DNA from: Mycogone perniciosa
Lineage: Eukaryota; Ascomycota; Sordariomycetes; Hypocreales; Hypocreaceae
Assembly: GCA_025331125.1 (NCBI GenBank)
Contig: JAOALB010000013.1
Span: 186,001-250,000, forward strand
DNA: 64,000 nucleotides
Direction of reading: 5' to 3'
Positions 45,901-57,517 of this stretch are shown here, piece by piece; position 1 is the stretch's first letter; each line of letters opens with the position of its first letter. The notes beneath the pieces were generated by a model, which did no database searches, was not told where the DNA came from, and worked only from the letters and a program-made list of their open reading frames with translations. Made by a program: the position numbers and the translations under genes.

Positions 45901-45944
45901 ATCTGAATCTCATCAATCTGTCGCACATATCAACCCCGCCATCT
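42910..45944. other. Long divergent intergenic region without a supported gene
   Basis: About 3 kb between the permease and TPR-protein genes. Only short frames without domains occur. TACGGAGTA/TACTCCGTA copies lie at 43800-43808 and 45021-45029. A purine-rich tract (43048-43125) sits in the permease leader. Confidence 0.5.
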
Positions 45945-48900
45945 ATGGATAACCTCACAGCTCCTAGCCTGTCAACGCTGGTTGATAATGCCGTGGCAGA
46001 TCGTCTGATCGAGGCGCACGTCTCTCAGCTCATCTCTCTGGCGCAGGACTCAGATCTGTCTTCAAGACCCGCCGTTCCAGAGACCAAAGATGACTCAACT
46101 GTCGACGTTCTGGCCGTGGGTCTGGCTGCTCTCGATGCCTTTCTCCAAGCCAACGTTACAGGCCCTGTCCTACCAGCGGATGCCTCCGTTCATGTCGAAA
46201 ATGCATTCATAAAAGCCTGGAACTCAGGTCGGCAAGATGCTCAGGACCATGTCACAGCGCTTCACCACCTACGTAGAGCCTGTCTAAGGTATCTCGATGT
46301 GGATGGCGTCGCCCCTTATCCGCACATCCCCCGCCTTGAACTTTTCTCTCTCGTCAGATACGTCTTCCTAGAAGCTTTGGCGAGTGAAGCAAATGATGTG
46401 ATCGAACTGCCCTCGGCTGGAAAGCATAGCCTTGCATGGACAAGACTGCGCGTCAATGTCTGGCATTACAAGATCATCACACAGCCTAGCCTAGGGTCAG
46501 GCTCAAACTTCAACAAGAGCTCCCAATGGAGTGACGTGCCCACATTGGCAACACAAATACTCGACGGCATTGAAAGCCTCCGGGGGAAGATTTTTGACCA
46601 AGAAATTTGGGCATCAGATGCTGGCGAGACTTGGAGCCGGGACGAAAAAGCCCTGTTCCTCGTTGAGGCTGCAAATAACTACATCTTACTTGGTCACCAT
46701 GAAAAGGCAAAGGAGGTTTTGAAAGAAGCCACCCAGATAACCGGATTTGTCTACGCCTTATCCGGAGCTCTCGGAAAGAGGACTAGGTTCCAAGAGAACA
46801 ACATTAGCCAGCTCGTCGTCCTTGCTCAAAGTGACGCTGAGCATGTCCCTTCCAACATCCCTTCTGAGGATGACCAAGTGGCCACCAAGCCGGATGCCCT
46901 TAAACTCAATAATGATACCCTCCTGGAAGAGATCCATTTCGCAAAGGAACCAACCGAAAATGTGTCAAAGACTGATACCCTGCCACCAGCGTTGGCTAAA
47001 CTTTCCCCAGATGACCAGCCACAGTTGGCCGCTCTCGATGGAATCATTCTTCTTACAGAAGCAACCATCAAGGATGCTTTCTCGCCCCTTGACACCTTAA
47101 CTTCTGAGCAGATCCTGCCTTTTGCAGTTCGCGTCCTCACAGACAAGTCTGTGAACTGGCAGATCTATACTCAAGCCTTGCTAGTTAGATCCAGGGTAGA
47201 GATTCACCGAAGTAGAACTGTTGAACGCGGTGTCCTTCAGCTTCAAGCTGTTGCTGACCAGGTCTTAAGCGACACCACTTACGCTGCTCCCACAAAGGAG
47301 GAAACCTCCCAAAATGACTCCGACTCACCAGATGTACCAGCCATCCAGGTGACCTCCCCAGGCCAAATGGCCGCACCCGTTGATGATACTAAACCTACAA
47401 CCTTCTTACCCGCCCCTACACCGTCCGAGTCTGCGCCCGCTCACGTTCGTCTTCGTTATATCCACGCTCTCTCAACACCTCCCCGCTGGCACCTCGAGTC
47501 TGAACTCGCATACGCCTGGGCCGGCGTCGGCTCCATGGCTTCCGCCCTAGAAATCTTTAAACGTCTGCGACTCTGGGCAGAAGTAGCCCTCTGCCTGGCT
47601 AGCAGCGCAGCCGCCGCCGACGAGGACGGTCGAGGAAGTGGTGGAGAAGAAAAGGCCCGGGGTATTATTCGCTGGAGGCTGTTTTCACGGACTGGAGTTG
47701 ATTCACCGTCGACAAGTGAACCAGAAGATGACGTTGTTGGTCAGGACGTGACACTCCTCAAAGCGGCCGAGTTCTCTGGTCCTGAGCGCAGCCCTTCGCC
47801 CCCCAATGCCGCTCGGCTATGGTGTATTCTCGGCGATCTCGAGAATAACCCAGCTCACTACGAACGCGCATGGGAAATATCCAAGCACCGCTATGCCCGC
47901 GCACAGAGGTCATTAGGCGAGCATTACCTCCAGCAAAAGGAGTGGAACAAGGCTTTGGATGCGTACAAGAAGGCCACCAGCGTCAATCGCCTCAGTCCAG
48001 AGATGTGGGGTCGTCTTGGTGATATCAGCCTGCGAATGGGAGAATTCGAAGAAGCCGCGGAAGCATACAGCCGGTCCATCGGCAGCGCCAATGATGCAGA
48101 CGGTGGTGAAGGTGCTAGGACATGGAGCAACCTTGGTAGTGCCCTATGGAGCTTGTACTTGGAAGTGACCAAGAGTAGCCAGGAGGACACAGCCAAACCG
48201 GCCAACGACGATGACGAGGAGGAGGCTGTCACAGAGGAGAAGGCCGTATCTCGCAATCCCAGCAAGCTCCTTTCCCAATCCCTCGCTGCTTACAAAAAAG
48301 GCGCCTCCATCGCTCACGATAACTGGCGCATCTGGGACAACGTCGTCACCCTCGCATCCCGTATCCAACCCGTGCCCGTCTCAGACATCGTCCTCGCCCT
48401 AACCAACATCATCCGCATCCGCAAAACCGAAGACGCCCTCGATACAGACATTCTCTCCGCTCTCCTCCAAAACGTCGTCCTCTCAAAGGACAAACCATCA
48501 CCATCGGCAGATAATGGCATATACGAACCCCCGCGAGGATCCATGGAGCGTCTTGTCACGCGCCTGCTGGAAGAGGAAATCGTCCCCATTATCACCAAGC
48601 GCTCTGAACTCTGGGCTTTACTGTCCCGTCTCCGCGCGTGGCGTCGTGATTACGCCGGTGCCATCGACGCCTCTGAACGAGCATGGCGCGCGGCAGTTGG
48701 TTCATCCGGCGGTGGCGGCAGTGGTCTCCTCCCTGGCGAAGCCGCCTCAGACTGGACCTCTGACGAAAAGGCATGGGCTGAAGTCGTCAAACGCACGGAT
48801 GAATTAGTCTCCGTGCTGGAGAACTGGGGACCAGATGTAGAAGCCATTGGACAGAAGTGGAAGGGCAAGGCGCGGAGTGCGGTGCGTAGTGTGATGGGCA

Positions 48901-48983
48901 GGGCGAAGACAACGTGGGAGGATAGCGAGGGATGGAAGACGCTGGAGGGTATTATGGAAGGGCTAAAGGTGGATAGGAGTTAA
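45945..48983 (+). CDS. TPR-repeat protein of the TTC27/Emw1 family
   Basis: A 1012-residue intronless protein resembling human TTC27 and yeast Emw1, an essential TPR protein linked to cell-wall integrity and mRNA/protein maturation. The N-terminal half is helical and holds family-typical segments (RRACLRYLDVDG, WTRLRVNVWHYKI, LFLVEAANNYILLG, RLRYIHALSTPPRWHLESELAYAW). TPRs are clear at about residues 625-760 (RAQRSLGEHYLQQKEWNKAL, then MWGRLGDISLRMGEFEEAAE). A further helical repeat follows an acidic insert (DDDEEEAVTEEKA). The ATG at 45945 is preferred; an in-frame ATG at 45885 would add 20 residues. Alternative start use cannot be decided here. Confidence 0.88.
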   Translation: MDNLTAPSLSTLVDNAVADRLIEAHVSQLISLAQDSDLSSRPAVPETKDDSTVDVLAVGLAALDAFLQANVTGPVLPADASVHVENAFIKAWNSGRQDAQDHVTALHHLRRACLRYLDVDGVAPYPHIPRLELFSLVRYVFLEALASEANDVIELPSAGKHSLAWTRLRVNVWHYKIITQPSLGSGSNFNKSSQWSDVPTLATQILDGIESLRGKIFDQEIWASDAGETWSRDEKALFLVEAANNYILLGHHEKAKEVLKEATQITGFVYALSGALGKRTRFQENNISQLVVLAQSDAEHVPSNIPSEDDQVATKPDALKLNNDTLLEEIHFAKEPTENVSKTDTLPPALAKLSPDDQPQLAALDGIILLTEATIKDAFSPLDTLTSEQILPFAVRVLTDKSVNWQIYTQALLVRSRVEIHRSRTVERGVLQLQAVADQVLSDTTYAAPTKEETSQNDSDSPDVPAIQVTSPGQMAAPVDDTKPTTFLPAPTPSESAPAHVRLRYIHALSTPPRWHLESELAYAWAGVGSMASALEIFKRLRLWAEVALCLASSAAAADEDGRGSGGEEKARGIIRWRLFSRTGVDSPSTSEPEDDVVGQDVTLLKAAEFSGPERSPSPPNAARLWCILGDLENNPAHYERAWEISKHRYARAQRSLGEHYLQQKEWNKALDAYKKATSVNRLSPEMWGRLGDISLRMGEFEEAAEAYSRSIGSANDADGGEGARTWSNLGSALWSLYLEVTKSSQEDTAKPANDDDEEEAVTEEKAVSRNPSKLLSQSLAAYKKGASIAHDNWRIWDNVVTLASRIQPVPVSDIVLALTNIIRIRKTEDALDTDILSALLQNVVLSKDKPSPSADNGIYEPPRGSMERLVTRLLEEEIVPIITKRSELWALLSRLRAWRRDYAGAIDASERAWRAAVGSSGGGGSGLLPGEAASDWTSDEKAWAEVVKRTDELVSVLENWGPDVEAIGQKWKGKARSAVRSVMGRAKTTWEDSEGWKTLEGIMEGLKVDRS

Positions 48984-49464
48984 GAAAAAAAAGGGGTTCA
49001 TTAGACTGAGGACAATGTCGAAAGAATTGAATCATCGAGGCCACATGAATGAGCGTGTTGATGGAAGAAATGAAAGAGAACAGTTCATGAAGCAATCGCT
49101 TGTCTGTGCTCTTGAAATGCAAACTCAAGGTTTCACAGGATTTGTTCGAGCAGACGAAGAGTGATAAAGCAGATGAAGTCACTGGCAGCCACGGAGAATC
49201 AAGACACCTAGACGATGAATGTTATTGCTACTCGTTACAAGCTTACACATTCAGCTCATATCTACCATACAGACATCATATACTGACAACAATGCTCATA
49301 AAACAGCTGCTCCGATCCGACTCCACCAAGTCCTATCTTCAGACGGGAATTCGTGATATTCTCGACAGCATCGACCAACGCTGGCCTTAGAACTCCTTCA
49401 GTAGCCTTTTCATGCACTCGCTTCAAGCTCAACGCTCCTTCAAGACGTCCAAGGACAAAGGCTG
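48984..49464. other. 3' intergenic region between convergent genes
   Basis: Lies between the 3' ends of the TPR-protein and GYF-protein genes. No gene or repeat is seen. Confidence 0.5.
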
Positions 49465-52400
49465 CTATTTCTTGCCCTTCTTCCTGCCCGGGACAACTTT
49501 AAACCCGGCAGCCTGTATGGCTGCCCCCTCGGCTTCCCTGGGCTGAGATGCACTTCCGCTCTTCTTGGCCACTTCGCTCCAACCTCCACCACTGCTCAAG
49601 GCTTTTGTTTCTGTGGCGGGCTGCTTCTCTACCACGCCCTTGTCTGCTAGCTTCTTGCGACGGACATACTCGTCGGCAAAATGACGACCATCCATAGTGG
49701 TGGAGTTAGCATACACTGCGTCTGCTATGACGCCCGTGTCCAGAGGTAAAACAGCCAGATCAGCCTGGAAGCTTGCGACTGAAACAATGTGTTAGCGAAC
49801 TGGTCAGTTAATGAATGAGAGTGGACGACGACTTACTGTCACTGACTCCCGTGATACCGCGAGAGAGTTCTCGATAACACCACTTGTTGAATTCCTCAGT
49901 GGCGGCGTTGCCAGCTTCAACCCTGACACCGACACTGCTGATGCTCTTAGGAGCCACCTTAACTGGCACTACCACGGGAGGCTTGGCGATGCTGGTGATG
50001 CTGGCGCTAACCGATCGGCTTTGAGTCTGAGGCACTGGACCAGTGGGGCTCTTCACTTTACCGCCAGCGCCAACCGTGGCCCAGCCGCCACCTGCGGCAG
50101 AGACAGGAGACGGAGCATTAGAAGCAAGTGCATGGTTCGGCTTGCTAGCAAGGATAGCGTAGCTTTTGGTAGTGTTGACTTGAACACCGGTATGGACAGC
50201 AACCTCCTTGGCCTTCAGTTTCCGCGCTTCTTCCTCACGCTGGATTTCAGCCAAAGTCTTCTTAGCACTAGATACACCAGTGCCGGTCAGAGCAGGGGCG
50301 GCGCCTTTGTTTTTGGTAGTTCCAGGCTTGGCCCATGGGCTGGTAGCGGACACTGGCGAGCCTTGGCCCCAGGTGCTTGTGGCTGGGAGACCGGCGGCGG
50401 CGGCGGCAGCAGCAGCGGCAGCAGCGGATTTCTCCTTTTCTCTGATCAAAGCAACCTCTTGCTCCATAGCAGCCTTTCGCAGAGCAGCAGCGGCTTCCTC
50501 AGCTTTGGCCGCCTTACGTGCTTCTGCTTCTTGGATTTCCTTCAGACTAGGACCCTTTTGTCCTTCATGACCGGGCTCCTTAGCCCAAGGAGCCAAGGGG
50601 GGAGGTTGAGCAACTGTATCAGGAGTGGCAGTTTGAGATCGGTTGAATTGCTCTGGCAAATTAGACTTGGCCCGCTGGGCCGTTGGCGCCGGGAGAGGAG
50701 TAGTCGACGCTGGAGGAGGGAAAGGCATAGGCATGCCAGGCTCGGTTGGCTGAGCGGCAGCAGCAGCAGAAGCTTGCGTCTTCTGCACTTGTTGGGTAAG
50801 CGAGAGCAGGCTCTCTTCAATTGCTATGGCCTTCTTCTTTGAACTCTTCACTGTCTTGCCTGACGGGACTGAAGACTCTGCCTGTGGTGGAGACACTGGA
50901 ACTGGTTCCGCTATTTGGATAGGGGCTTCCTCAGGCTTCTCAGGTTCCTCGGGCTCTGACTCAGTCTCAGGCTCAAGCTCCGGTTCAGACTCAGACTCAG
51001 GCTCAGGCTCGGCAGTTTGTTGAGCATCGTGCTCGGCACGCAGGTCCTCAAACTCCTTCAAGCGGTCCTTGAATCCTTCAGGGTCCTCCTTGAGCTGGTC
51101 AGTCTCCGGTAGGCCATATCGGAGGCCTGCATCGCCTGGAGTTCCAATCGGCTGAGGTGCACCGGAATCAGAGGTACTTTGTAAAGAAGCAAGCACCTGA
51201 CGTTCAGCAGATGAAAGGTTTAAAATATCATCTTGTCTGAAAAACTCCCCGTTTCCCAGAGCAGGGCGGGCGCCGGTGGTAGAGCCGGAATGTGTATCAA
51301 AAACCCCCGCAGGGCCCACAGCGCCGATGGGTTGCTGATGCTGCGGCAATTGGTGATGTTGCTGTTGGGGAACACCGAGAGGAGATGTCATGCTGCCAAA
51401 GCTTGGTTGACTCTGAAGACTGTGGGCACTTGAATGATGCTGAAGACTAGGCCCTTGCATCTGGAACTTGGCTATCGCTTGCTGCCGCATCATAAAATCT
51501 CGCTGCTGAGCCATGAGGAATTGTTCTTCCTGTTTACGCCTCTCCAGATTATTTTGTTCTTCGGCCGTGAGAGTTCTTCCAAAGGTGGGAAATACACCGC
51601 TGAGAGGTGGGATAATGCCACTGCCACTTGCAGGCCCGAATGGACCAGTCTGAATTGGTGGGCCATGAGCAATTCCGATCTGGGGAACCAAAAATGGCTC
51701 ACGCGAGTTCCCGATGCGTCGAATAAGTTGTCCCAAGGGTTCAAACTCAGGGTCTTCGACTTTCTTGACGCGTAAATCGGCAGTAAAGAAGTTTGCCTTG
51801 TACCAATCGTTCATCTCCAGACCTGTGAATGGACCTTGAATCTGTCCTTGTGGGTCGAGATACACCCATCTCATGCGATCCGGCATCACCATTTGGCGAA
51901 CCTGCGCAGATGGTGGCTCCGTGCCCGTCTGGACAGGACCAAATGGTAGCCCGGCACCAACAGGGGTGAATGACTGAGGGACTGGGGCCGCGCTTGTTGG
52001 TTGTCCGGCATCAGACGTGCCAAAGGCGCCATGAGACCTGATATTGTCGCTCGAAGGGAAGAGTTCCTCAAAAACGCCGCGGTTGGATCGCATTGGGCTC
52101 TCTGTATCTCGCGTTGGGACGGCAAAATTACCTCGGCCGATTGCCCCCAGTGGATTGCTCTGACGAAGGTCACCTAGCGAGTCAATCATGTTGTTGTCAT
52201 GCTCGTGTGCTTGCATCTGGGCTTGCATAGCAGGAGGAAACAGCGATCCCAGCTTGCTTCCTCGACCTATACTGCCAGTGTTGGAAGGCCCGAATACGGC
52301 ACCTAGGTTCGACAAGCCCGGAGATTGAAGGTCGCCCATAGGATTGAACAGAGAGCTGCCGAAGGCACCGAAATTAGGACGGTCGCGATCAGGTGTTCCG

Positions 52401-54250
52401 GTAGAGGGGCCTGCTGGAGCAGGCCAGCCCGGCATACCAACGAGAGGATACCCTTTGGCGCCTACACTGGATGTCTGGCTACGATCGCTACCTTCGAAGG
52501 CTGCAGCACCAAACCCTCGCGAAAGCGTGCTGAAATTGGAATGCGACTCATGAGGCCCACTGCTGTGAATTTTGTCGCCTGGAATTGAGTCACCTTCATC
52601 GTGGTCGTGGCGGTCGGCTGGGGGGCTTCGATATGGGTTCGTCTCGGAAGGACTAACAGGACCATTGTCCCCAGATTGGCCACCTAGGTTTAGGCCAGAC
52701 ATGCCAAAATCACCAGTAGAGCCTTTGACGGGTGTACCTAAAATACCTGCACGACTCGTCTGCTGGCTGCTTGAAGCGGCATCCTGTGCCCCGCCAAGCA
52801 CAGCACTACCTGACAACTCATCATCTCCACCAAACGGGTCGGTGTCAGTTCGTGGGCGAGTGCGCCACGAATGATGGGTCAAAGGGTTCTGACCTTCGGC
52901 TCCTTTGGCAGTGGCGCTCTCCGAGTTGTCTTTCGGAATCAGATGAGCGAGCCGACTTCCCCCAGATGTCCCACCGAGACGCTTGTCTCCAAAGGCTGGC
53001 GAGGTAGGCAGGGCAAAATTGCCGAACCCTCCACCGCCAGACGCAGTATTTGGTGACCACACAGAGCCCATACCAATAGCACCAGATGTATTGGACCGCA
53101 ATAAGTTACCAATGGGTAGCTTAGGAACATCGCGTGAGCTTTGCTCCATGTCAGGGTCATCATTTTCAGACTCTTTCAAATCATTGCCCTTGCGTGGGAA
53201 CCAGAACGGATCTTCACGAGAGAAGCGACTGGCAGCGGTCGGAGAGGCAAGACTAGTCGTACTAAACGGATTCGAATCGAGCGTTTCTCGGCGGCGAGTA
53301 CTGGGCCGTGTGGCAGAGGATGGTGAGTTAACCCCAAAGGCGTTTCCAGAGCCGTGAGAGAGGGAGGCCTTGCGGCCGTTGACAGCTCCTTGATGACCTT
53401 CCTTGTTTTGCGTGGGGGGTTTAAGTGGCGAGTTGATATCGGTTGAAAAGGCCTGCCAGCCGTCAGCCATTCAGCGTCCATGACGTCTCTAGTAAGTTCA
53501 AGCGAACCTCCTTCTCTTCAGAAGAAAACTCCTGTAACCCTATCGGCATTGTCTCGCCATTTACATCCCAGCAAGTGCCAGGGTCTTGCGGCACGTGGTT
53601 CTCACTGCCCTTACCCCAGCCTCTTGCGTTATTGCTGTTGACACTGGTTGGATCCCAGCCTGAAATAAACAGACGAGACGGATCGTCACTGGGTTTTTGG
53701 GATTGAAACATCTCTAGCAAGTCGTCCTTGGTGTAACGAGAGGGGCCAACCTCGAAAATTGTGGGCTGTGCAATGGGCGTTTCGATACTCGGCGGTTGGA
53801 CAGCGTTATCGGTTGCGGGAGGAGGATTTGAGGACTGGATCAAAGGTGTCGTTGAAGAACGTCGGAAAGTCAAAGTGCCATTAGCTGACCGCCCGTCTCG
53901 CCTTGACCTATATATCACGTTAGTAGCTAGGACGACGGAATGATACATCTAACTTGATTCGGATGCAGTGAAGAAGCGTCCCAACTGGCCGCCCCGCCGC
54001 CTTTGCTATGTCATGGAACAATATGCATCTGCCGGCATAAGGAAGCACAAGGCAGCAAAGAGGATAAACAGTGGAAACTGGCAACATGTGGGACACGAAA
54101 CGACTGCTGCGGGACCATGGGCACGAGGGGCAAGACTTACCATTCGCCTCCAACAGCTCCCCTCCCGTCAGCTCTACCACCCCTCGAATCACGGTTCGCA
54201 TTTTGGCCGGCAGCGGCGGAGGCAAAGCTGGACGGAAGATTGGACGGCAT
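49465..54250 (-). CDS. GYF-domain protein (Smy2/Syh1/GIGYF-like)
   Basis: A 1479-residue protein related to yeast Smy2/Syh1 and animal GIGYF, which bind proline-rich ligands and act in translational repression and vesicle-linked mRNA control. Exons are 54141-54250, 53508-53907, 49837-53452 and 49465-49778; introns are 233, 55 and 58 bp. The N-terminus begins MPSNLPSSFASAAAGQNANR and is Gly/Arg-rich, with the exon 1-2 join giving GEWSRRDGRSANGTLTFRR. A long Ser/Gly/Asn-rich region follows. The GYF domain is near residues 694-760 (MRWVYLDPQGQIQGPF, then MNDWYKANFF). Further on are a Gln-rich coiled coil, an EPE/SEPE acidic repeat (around nt 50930-51015), an Ala-rich run (10 Ala, near nt 50400) and a Lys-rich end (PGRKKGKK). 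The exon 2-3 join restores KEAFSTDINSPLKPP. Confidence 0.92.
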
Positions 54251-56400
54251 GTTTGCGGTATCCTACGGTGCGTTTGGGGGGTTTCCTAGGCGCGGGGGTT
54301 CCTCGTCAACTCCAGGTCGGAATCGGACGACGAAATAACAGAGGTAGACACCGGCGGAGGGATGTCTAACGATAAGAGATGCAAAATTGCGCTTTTCTTA
54401 GCGATGGACAACAGAAATGATGGCGTACAGAGAGATGTTGAAGCAGTGGTTACAGGCCGTAGATGTCGTGGGATGACAGAATGCGGAATCGAAGCTACCG
54501 TTTTGCTGGTGGGAAAAACCTGAGGTTTGGCAAAGACAAAATCGGAGTTTCCAGATGTTCCCCAGTTTGGTTTGGACGCACTGGGAAGCGCCTCGACAGG
54601 CGCCACTAGGCTGCAAATGGGTGGCCCCGAGAATTAACCGAGCCGGTTTCACCAGGGCTAAATCCTAATCAGGGCACTTGGAGCAGACATCACTAAAAGT
54701 TAGGTACCTTAGCGATCAGGGCATGCATGCAAGGTGAGAAAGTTTGAGGTGGATGAATGCACGAAATTTTGACGCAAATCATGGGTGCGTGAATGCCGTT
54801 TTCTGGGAACCCTAGGAGAAGGCTCGGTGGATTTATTGTCCAAATACTATTACCACTACTGTTGCTACTGCTATTGGTACTATATATTCCGGACTGTTAC
54901 AGACTATTGTTGTGTGCTGTAACATGAGGAACGCAGTGCAACCAGTGCAACGCATCACGGCGACGCTAGAGTTGATGGTGCTACCACAGGTCTTGTTTTT
55001 TTATATCAACGATTTCCCCGCCAAGAAGATGAACAGACGCGATATTAATTGTGTACGGAGTACCTATGCTACTATAAAGTTCAGATGTATACGTGTATCA
55101 GATGGTGAGCGTGTCATGGATTCGATATTCCTTTTGCGTTTTTCTATTTACCTTGCACGATGAACAAACCAAATGGCTCTATATTTCCCACCGGCCCAGG
55201 CGATAATGAATTGAGATGGTGGAGAATGTTTACGACGTACGAATTACTGCTGCCACGTAAATCATTGCCAATGCATATGTATTCATACGTCAACAGTACG
55301 ACTCTGCATTCCTATGGTGGCTCAGCCGCATCCCCATATAGCTTTCAAGCCTCCTGGGACTGTTCCAAGAGCTCCCTGTCACTGACCATATCTCCCGCGA
55401 TTGCCGCCAGATGATTCTTCCGCAAGTCAGCCTCTCGCCAGTTGCTTTGGTGCATAGAATTATGGATCACATACATTTCACAAATGATCATGATCAACAA
55501 GCCAGCGAAGCAGATACAATGAAATAGATCAGTCTCATTGTTGCCGTTCCACCCATGGGTCCTTGCAAGCTGGTGATTTCCGGAAAAAAAAAGTGGCGGA
55601 ATTCAACCCCCCCCCCTTTTTTTTTGCAGCTGCGGCACTCTGTACTGTAAAAATCCTGCAAGGAGGAAGCCGGCATTCATGAACAGAACGACGACCCAGA
55701 CCAGGAGCACTATGAGCGCGAATAAGATGACAACGTTGTTGCAAGTAAACGGGTAGGCCTTGCTGCTATGTGCTGAGGCGCTGCCAACCAAATGCCTCCT
55801 TCTTCAGCCAGAATATCCCTGGATTGGTTCTGGCATTCACCATCTAGCGAAAGGAACAGACCTAGTTCGGTGTCCATAGACTCGGGTTACTGGCCGTGTT
55901 CTCCCCGGCACTGCCCACGTCTATATCGCGGCATACCTCGTCTCTCCTCTGCTCGGCTTCCGCACCAAGGACGATGCGCCGGCATTAGGTTCGCCCTCAG
56001 CTTTCCCTTCCCTTTCCAATTCATTAACGGAATTAAGCGCCTGATCTATAATGCGGACATTAGCTTTACAAAGAGCCAAATCAAGAAGGAAAGACTTTGC
56101 TCTAGGCATCGAGTTTCCTTGGCGGACTGTACCTGGCTTTTGGCTTGTAAAAATAGATATAAAGATTTTCATTATCGTCGTAAAAACCTTTGTCATAATG
56201 GGTGGTGATAGGAGCAAATGGCACAGTATGTGTGCTATAAAGCGGGCTTTTGGCACAGCCCAGCTTGCCGAATCCAACCTCCTCACAACTACGCTTTGAG
56301 ACTTGATTTTCCATTGATCGAGTGGTAACAAACATTATCCACCGGGTTCATGGAGAAAGTGGTGGGCGCTGAGAATGACTAGGCGTGGTTAATAGGACCC
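54251..56400. other. Intergenic region with one possible broken small gene
   Basis: Mostly without signal. TACGGAGTA lies at 55054-55062. The homopolymers A9 (55584-55592), C10 (55607-55616) and T9 (55617-55625) stand close together inside the possible gene listed at 55345-55877. No tRNA is seen. Confidence 0.5.
55345..55877 (-). pseudogene. Possible small two-helix membrane protein gene, frame interrupted
   Basis: Two membrane-like segments lie in the same minus-strand frame: NVVILFALIVLLVWVVVLF (about 55730-55670) and FHCICFAGLLIMIICEMYV (about 55520-55465). The second is followed by a soluble tail rich in charged residues ending at TGA 55345-55347. Between them are a TGA and the homopolymers A9, G10 and T9 (minus-strand reading). 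A plausible ATG-led N-terminus (MDTELGLFLSLDGE) starts at 55877 but in a different frame. The pieces look like parts of one protein with a luminal NNET glycosylation-type site before helix 2. Introns or homopolymer errors could explain the breaks; I could not find a clean splice model. Family not recognised. Confidence 0.35.
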
Positions 56401-57075
56401 TCAAACGTTCTTCAAGAAGTGCGATTTGAATTTCCTGTTCGCCCGATCCGCTGATCGAAGCATCATCTGGTCTCCAAGAATTTCGAAGGCGAATTTCTTC
56501 TCAGTGCCGACTTCAGCCTCTCCCGGTGCAAGAACCTCTATGCGGAATGTGGTACCCTCTTTTGGTATGACTTTGAGCCCTCTTTTCTTTGTGATGACCT
56601 CGAACACAAACTTGCGGTCTCTCACCACGATGCCTTTGATGCCGACTCTGTCTGGGCACCCGCTTCTCACGACCTCGGCTTCCGCTCCATGGAACTCTGC
56701 GCTTGCCAGCTTAGCTGCGGCCAATGGTCCACCGGTGTAGACATCATTCCCCAGGATCTCTTGTGCATATCCCATCCACAACTTATTCAGTGGTTCGTAG
56801 ATCTCGTATCTTTGTCCTCCTTTGGGGATGTCGTAGAGCCCAAGCTTCCGGCGTTCGCGAGACGAGAGCGGCTTTGGCTTTAATTTCTGTTTGGATTTTG
56901 CCTGCTGACGGGCTCTGCGTCGCGCAGCCCGTGCATTGAGAGTCGACGGCGGCGGAGATGTTGGCTTCAGATGGAGAGATCGATATTGAATCTTTTCGCT
57001 GTAGATGCGACTGACGCTGTCGGGAGAGTGCGCTCTCCCAAGCAGGTCCTGGGTGAACTGCTGCACTGACGCCAT
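56401..57075 (-). CDS. POP4: RNase P/RNase MRP protein subunit Pop4 (Rpp29)
   Basis: A 224-residue RNA-binding subunit of RNase P and MRP, needed for tRNA 5' processing and rRNA maturation in the nucleus. Single exon from the ATG at 57075. The N-terminal third is basic (ARAARRRARQQAKSKQKLK), followed by LSSRERRKLGLYDIPK. The Sm-like p29 domain spans about residues 115-215, with YAQEILGND, DRVGIKGIVVRDRK (the characteristic G-x-V-x-R strand), and FEVITKKRGLKVIPKEGTTF. It lies head-to-head with the acyltransferase gene, with 442 bp between the starts. Confidence 0.92.
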   Translation of the reverse strand: MASVQQFTQDLLGRAHSPDSVSRIYSEKIQYRSLHLKPTSPPPSTLNARAARRRARQQAKSKQKLKPKPLSSRERRKLGLYDIPKGGQRYEIYEPLNKLWMGYAQEILGNDVYTGGPLAAAKLASAEFHGAEAEVVRSGCPDRVGIKGIVVRDRKFVFEVITKKRGLKVIPKEGTTFRIEVLAPGEAEVGTEKKFAFEILGDQMMLRSADRANRKFKSHFLKNV

Positions 57076-57517
57076 TATGACGAGCACGTAGGGGCAGTAT
57101 TCGTCGTAAATATGGATGCAAAAGTCCTTAGAATTGAGTGGTATTGGTCCATACAAGTAGCATTATGATACAACAATAATGCAGAAGAGATGATTTGATC
57201 AGAATCGTTCCTAGAAATCTTCAAGTGGCCCAAGCTCCTCCACCACTGAACCACACCTATTCACATGCCCTCGGCTCTGACGCAGTCCGCCCCACACCTA
57301 TCTTCCCCAGACCCGATCCGCATGAGCCTCCTTGTCTGATCCCTACGCCAATAAACACGGGTTACAAAGTACGAGTACGAGTACATATGTGCTACGAAGT
57401 CTGACACCGGCCTTAGGACTGACATGATGCTGCTCGTGTGCTCAACTCTCTTCGATTCCCCCTAGACAATACCGAAACCGCGTCAATCTGACCTCCCGTC
57501 TTCCCGGACACGACACC
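57076..57517. other. Shared divergent promoter of POP4 and the acyltransferase gene
   Basis: 442 bp with no gene. A short GTACGAGTACGAGTAC direct/inverted repeat lies at about 57368-57383. Confidence 0.5.
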
